Positions 3,438 to 6,166 of a stretch of 6,166 nt of DNA are shown here, in pieces; within the stretch, counting starts at the first letter, position 1; the number at the start of each line of letters is the position of its first letter. Position numbers and translations under genes: made by a program. Location of the stretch: assembly GCA_030632925.1 (NCBI GenBank), contig DAOVTU010000206.1, positions 1-6,166 of the forward strand. The letters run 5' to 3'. Under the pieces are notes generated by a model. That model searched no databases. It was not told the DNA's origin and saw only the letters and a program-made list of their open reading frames with translations. Source of the stretch: Candidatus Krumholzibacteriia bacterium (GTDB taxonomy: Bacteria > Krumholzibacteriota > Krumholzibacteriia > LZORAL124-64-63).

Positions 3438-6166
3438 TGGTTTGGGCCCCCACCCTTTTTTCCAATTCTGATTGGGTCGCCTGGCTGATACGAACGAAGT
3501 CAGCGGCATAACCCTGAGCGTTCTCGATTTGTCCACTGCGGCCAACACCCTCCAGAGTGCGGCACAATTCCGACAGCGCCATGGCCCCGAGGCTGGCACT
3601 GCTGGACTTCAAGAAGTGGGCTGCATCGGCCAGGAGCCCAGCGTCTCCGTTTTCCAACGCATGTTCAACGTTCCGACACTTCTCATCGAAATTGATAAAA
3701 TATTTTCCGATAGCCGTTTGCACGATATCCGGCCGATCCGGTTTCTGCAGGACCTGTAACCCGGCCAAAATTGATTGGTCCAGGATCGGCTTTTCGGCCG
3801 AGACGGCGGAATCCTCTACGACGTCCGATGCCGTGACTTCCGGGACCGGTGGCAGGCCTTCCAGCATGCAGTGTTTCGGCAGCCACTTTTGTAAAACGTC
3901 AATAATCTGGTCCCAGGTGAACGGTTTGCTGAGATAGCCGTCCATGCCCGCGGCGAAGCACTGGGTCTGGACTTCTTTTTGCACATTGGCCGTCACGGCA
4001 ATGATGGGCCGCCGTGAGCTCCGGCCAGTCCCACTGTTGCGTGCCTGCCGCTCCAGATCCCTCAGGGCGGTCGCGGCCTCAAACCCGTCCATGTCGGGCA
4101 TGTGGCAATCCATCAGGACCAGATCGAAATGTTGCTTGTCCACCTTGGCCAGTACCTGGTGGCCATTGTCGGCGAATTCGACTTCCAGGCCCAGCAGCTC
4201 CAGCATTCCACCGGCCACTTCCTGATTCACCGGATTGTCTTCGGCCACCAGAACCCGACCGGCGAATAAAGTCTGCCGTTGCTCCGTAGCGGCATTCCCG
4301 TCGGCCTCGCCACCATCGGAACCGTCGCGCAACAGCTTGGCCAGAGTCTCGCCCAGCACTTCCTTGCGCACGGGCTTTTGCAGGTAGCGATTGATGCCAA
4401 CCGTTTGGGCTTGTGCCACATCTACGTCGTTGTGAGTCGAGCTGAGCATGATCAAAGGGATATCGGTATAGTCGGCCAACTGCCTGATGTCCGCGGCCAG
4501 GTCAATGCCGTTGCGGCCGGGCAGGTGCAGATCCAGGAGAACCGCGTCCCAGGCCTTGCCGTCTGCCGTACCGTCGGTCATGGCCTTGAGAGCTTCCGGC
4601 GCGTCCTTGACGCCCGCGCTGCCCATGCCCCATGACGTCGCGAATTCCCGCAGGATTTCCAGGTTCAACTGGGTATCGTCCACCAGAAGGACGTTGTGTC
4701 CTTTCAGGTCACTGTGGTGCAGCGCCACCTGGTTGGGATCTGTTTCTTCACACGGAAGCTCGAGTTTGATCCAGAAGGTGGAGCCTTCGCCACTGACGCT
4801 GCGCACGCCCATGTCGCCGCCCATCAGGTCGATCAATTGCCTCGAAATCGCCAGGCCCAGGCCGGTGCCGCCGAAGCGCCGGGTCGTCGACCCATCCGCC
4901 TGGGTGAAAGCTTCAAATATTTTGGCCTGACTGGCGGGCTCAATGCCGATACCCGAATCGGTGACTTCACAAGTGAACGCCAGATGTTTCTGCTGCCCCG
5001 GCTCGGGCAGGATCCGAACCTGGATCTGGCCCTCGCTCGTGAACTTGATCGCATTGCCAATCAGATTCACCACCACCTGCCGGATGCGCAGGGAATCGCC
5101 TCTCAAAGCCACCCGCGCCTCGGTCGGAATATCCAGGCTGATATCCAGCCCTTTCTGGCTGGCCTGTTCGTACATCAGCTCCGAAATGTCCTCCAACAGT
5201 TCACCCAGGTGGAAGCCGTGAGGATCGATCGTGAGCATGCCGGATTCGATCTTGGAAAAATCGAGAATATCATTGATGACCTCCAGCAAGGCGTTGCCCG
5301 AAGTCTGGATGGTCCGGGCAAACCGGGCCTGCCGCGGTGAAAGTTGCGACGCTGAAAGAAGTTCGGCCATGCCCAACACGCCATTCATCGGCGTCCGGAT
5401 TTCGTGGCTCATTGTCGCCAGGAATTCGCTCTTGGCCAGACTGGCCGCCTCTGCCGTGTTTTTGGCATCGATGGCCTCGCGGGAGCTGACCTCGAGCTCC
5501 ATGATGGCTTTGGACAGCTGCACCGTGCGCTCGCTGACCTGTTTCTCCAGACGTTTTCCGTGGTCGGCCAACTGTCCGTCCCGCTCGGCGATCTCCAGCA
5601 GCATCCTGTTGTAAACCTCGACCAGGACTCCAAATTCATCGTGGCTGTTTTTCTCCAGGGGTGTCGAATAGTCCTTGCTCCTGGCCACCTCATTCATCGA
5701 CTCGATCAATCGGTGCACCGGGTCTGAAAAGATCCGTTGCAGGCGGGACGAAATCAGGATGATCAAACCCAACGCCACAAAAACGATCAGCAGGGAAACG
5801 AGGTACATGCCCTTGATCATCCGGTGAAGTTCGCTCTGATCGTCAACGATTTGCAAAGTTCCGATATGGTCGCCTTCAAAGTCGACGCTGTGCACGACGT
5901 GTTGGTAGCCACCCCGGGTTTCCGCCACGACACCTTTATCATGGGCCCTGGCCAACACGGACTCCTGTGGCAGGCGATGGGGCAACATGGCGGCATCGGC
6001 AGTGGCCGAGGTTCCGTAGTAGGCAAAAACCTCACCCTGCTCGTCGTACAGATAGGCGGCGATGATGCTCGGCTTGGCTCCCAGCGCGGCCAGGGTCAGG
6101 CGGGCCGAGGACTGATCGTCAAAAACCAGCGCCGCACTGCTGTTCCAACTGACGACTTCGGCCAAA
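3424..6166 (-). CDS. Membrane hybrid histidine kinase, CHASE8-HAMP-HisKA-HATPase-REC-REC-Hpt, 5' end outside window
   Basis: This is a BarA-like hybrid kinase; 913 residues are visible and the true N-terminus, with the first membrane helix, lies beyond the window (the terminal TTG at 6165 is an internal Leu codon). Numbering from that codon, residues 1-118 look like the end of a CHASE8 periplasmic sensor (NSSAALVFDD at 8-17, AAYLYDEQGEVFAYY at 36-50). A TM helix lies at about 121-140, then HAMP at about 142-195 and a coiled-coil linker to about 245. HisKA has SHEIRTP with phospho-His254; the ATPase domain has Asn367/Asn371, DSGIGI 403-408 and GGTGLGL 432-438. Receiver 1 (about 490-612) has Asp496/497, Asp545, Lys597; receiver 2 (about 636-760) has Glu642/Asp643, Asp686, Thr725, Lys747. 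A C-terminal Hpt (about 800-900) carries AHFLKSSSASLG with His850. All phosphotransfer residues are intact. The stop overlaps the start of the second kinase by 14 bases. The ligand is unknown. Confidence 0.95.
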   Translation of the reverse strand, partial: LAEVVSWNSSAALVFDDQSSARLTLAALGAKPSIIAAYLYDEQGEVFAYYGTSATADAAMLPHRLPQESVLARAHDKGVVAETRGGYQHVVHSVDFEGDHIGTLQIVDDQSELHRMIKGMYLVSLLIVFVALGLIILISSRLQRIFSDPVHRLIESMNEVARSKDYSTPLEKNSHDEFGVLVEVYNRMLLEIAERDGQLADHGKRLEKQVSERTVQLSKAIMELEVSSREAIDAKNTAEAASLAKSEFLATMSHEIRTPMNGVLGMAELLSASQLSPRQARFARTIQTSGNALLEVINDILDFSKIESGMLTIDPHGFHLGELLEDISELMYEQASQKGLDISLDIPTEARVALRGDSLRIRQVVVNLIGNAIKFTSEGQIQVRILPEPGQQKHLAFTCEVTDSGIGIEPASQAKIFEAFTQADGSTTRRFGGTGLGLAISRQLIDLMGGDMGVRSVSGEGSTFWIKLELPCEETDPNQVALHHSDLKGHNVLLVDDTQLNLEILREFATSWGMGSAGVKDAPEALKAMTDGTADGKAWDAVLLDLHLPGRNGIDLAADIRQLADYTDIPLIMLSSTHNDVDVAQAQTVGINRYLQKPVRKEVLGETLAKLLRDGSDGGEADGNAATEQRQTLFAGRVLVAEDNPVNQEVAGGMLELLGLEVEFADNGHQVLAKVDKQHFDLVLMDCHMPDMDGFEAATALRDLERQARNSGTGRSSRRPIIAVTANVQKEVQTQCFAAGMDGYLSKPFTWDQIIDVLQKWLPKHCMLEGLPPVPEVTASDVVEDSAVSAEKPILDQSILAGLQVLQKPDRPDIVQTAIGKYFINFDEKCRNVEHALENGDAGLLADAAHFLKSSSASLGAMALSELCRTLEGVGRSGQIENAQGYAADFVRISQATQSELEKRVGAQTNVTT
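3447..3457 (-). promoter_or_regulatory. Weak ribosome binding site of the second kinase
   Basis: The minus strand has AGGGTGGGGG ending nine bases before the ATG at 3437, inside the end of the upstream kinase gene. It is a G-rich but imperfect Shine-Dalgarno sequence, so translation probably also relies on coupling to ribosomes ending at the stop at 3424-3426. Confidence 0.4.

Noticed and set aside
3438..3599. A longer start for the second kinase at 3599 (54 extra residues)
   Set aside because: The extension lies wholly inside the upstream kinase's Hpt-coding region, shows no domain features, and the receiver domain begins just after the ATG at 3437.
3598..3621. Degenerate Hpt domain because the motif reads HFLKSSS rather than the common HxLKGSS
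   Set aside because: The phospho-accepting His and the following Lys are present and the helix pattern around them is intact; the Gly to Ser change alone does not indicate loss of function.
6163..6165. Start codon of the membrane kinase at the window edge
   Set aside because: The codon is TTG inside the CHASE8-like domain; the first membrane helix and much of the sensor would be missing, so it is an internal Leu of a gene continuing upstream.

Overview
The window looks like chromosomal DNA of a Gram-negative bacterium, most likely a proteobacterium. GC is high (high fifties by eye, not counted), the coding is dense, there are two large hybrid sensor kinases, and there is an acyltransferase of the LpxL/HtrB superfamily. 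I cannot name a genus. All supportable genes lie on the minus strand, so the biological order runs from high to low coordinates. I see no RNA gene, CRISPR array, insertion sequence or plus-strand gene.

Region 1 (6166 to 1485) holds two hybrid histidine kinases whose genes overlap by 14 bases. The upstream one is cut by the window edge. It is a membrane protein with a CHASE8-like sensor, a TM helix, HAMP, HisKA, HATPase, two receiver domains and a C-terminal Hpt domain. The downstream one is a 650-residue soluble protein with the order REC-PAS-HisKA-HATPase-REC and no Hpt. All core catalytic residues are present in both. The overlap and the complementary domain sets suggest one multistep phosphorelay, in which the Hpt of the first kinase could exchange phosphate with the receivers of the second. 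No DNA-binding output protein lies in the window.

Region 2 (1484 to 1292) is a 193-base intergenic stretch. It has an 8-base direct repeat just after the kinase stop and a perfect 17-base palindrome 62 bases before the next start codon. I see no convincing terminator or sigma-70 promoter.

Region 3 (1291 to 1) is the least ordinary part. A 72-residue hydrophilic peptide gene with a near-ideal ribosome binding site is followed, after a 53-base gap containing a GC-rich hairpin, by a gene with its own strong ribosome binding site that runs off the window. The second gene encodes a protein related to lipid A-type acyltransferases, but it has no N-terminal membrane anchor, Ser in place of the acidic residue of the HX4D/E motif, and an extra C-terminal region. 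A small peptide gene next to an altered acyltransferase resembles the layout of a lipidated, ribosomally made peptide pathway. This is a hypothesis only. The sequence does not show that the peptide is the substrate.
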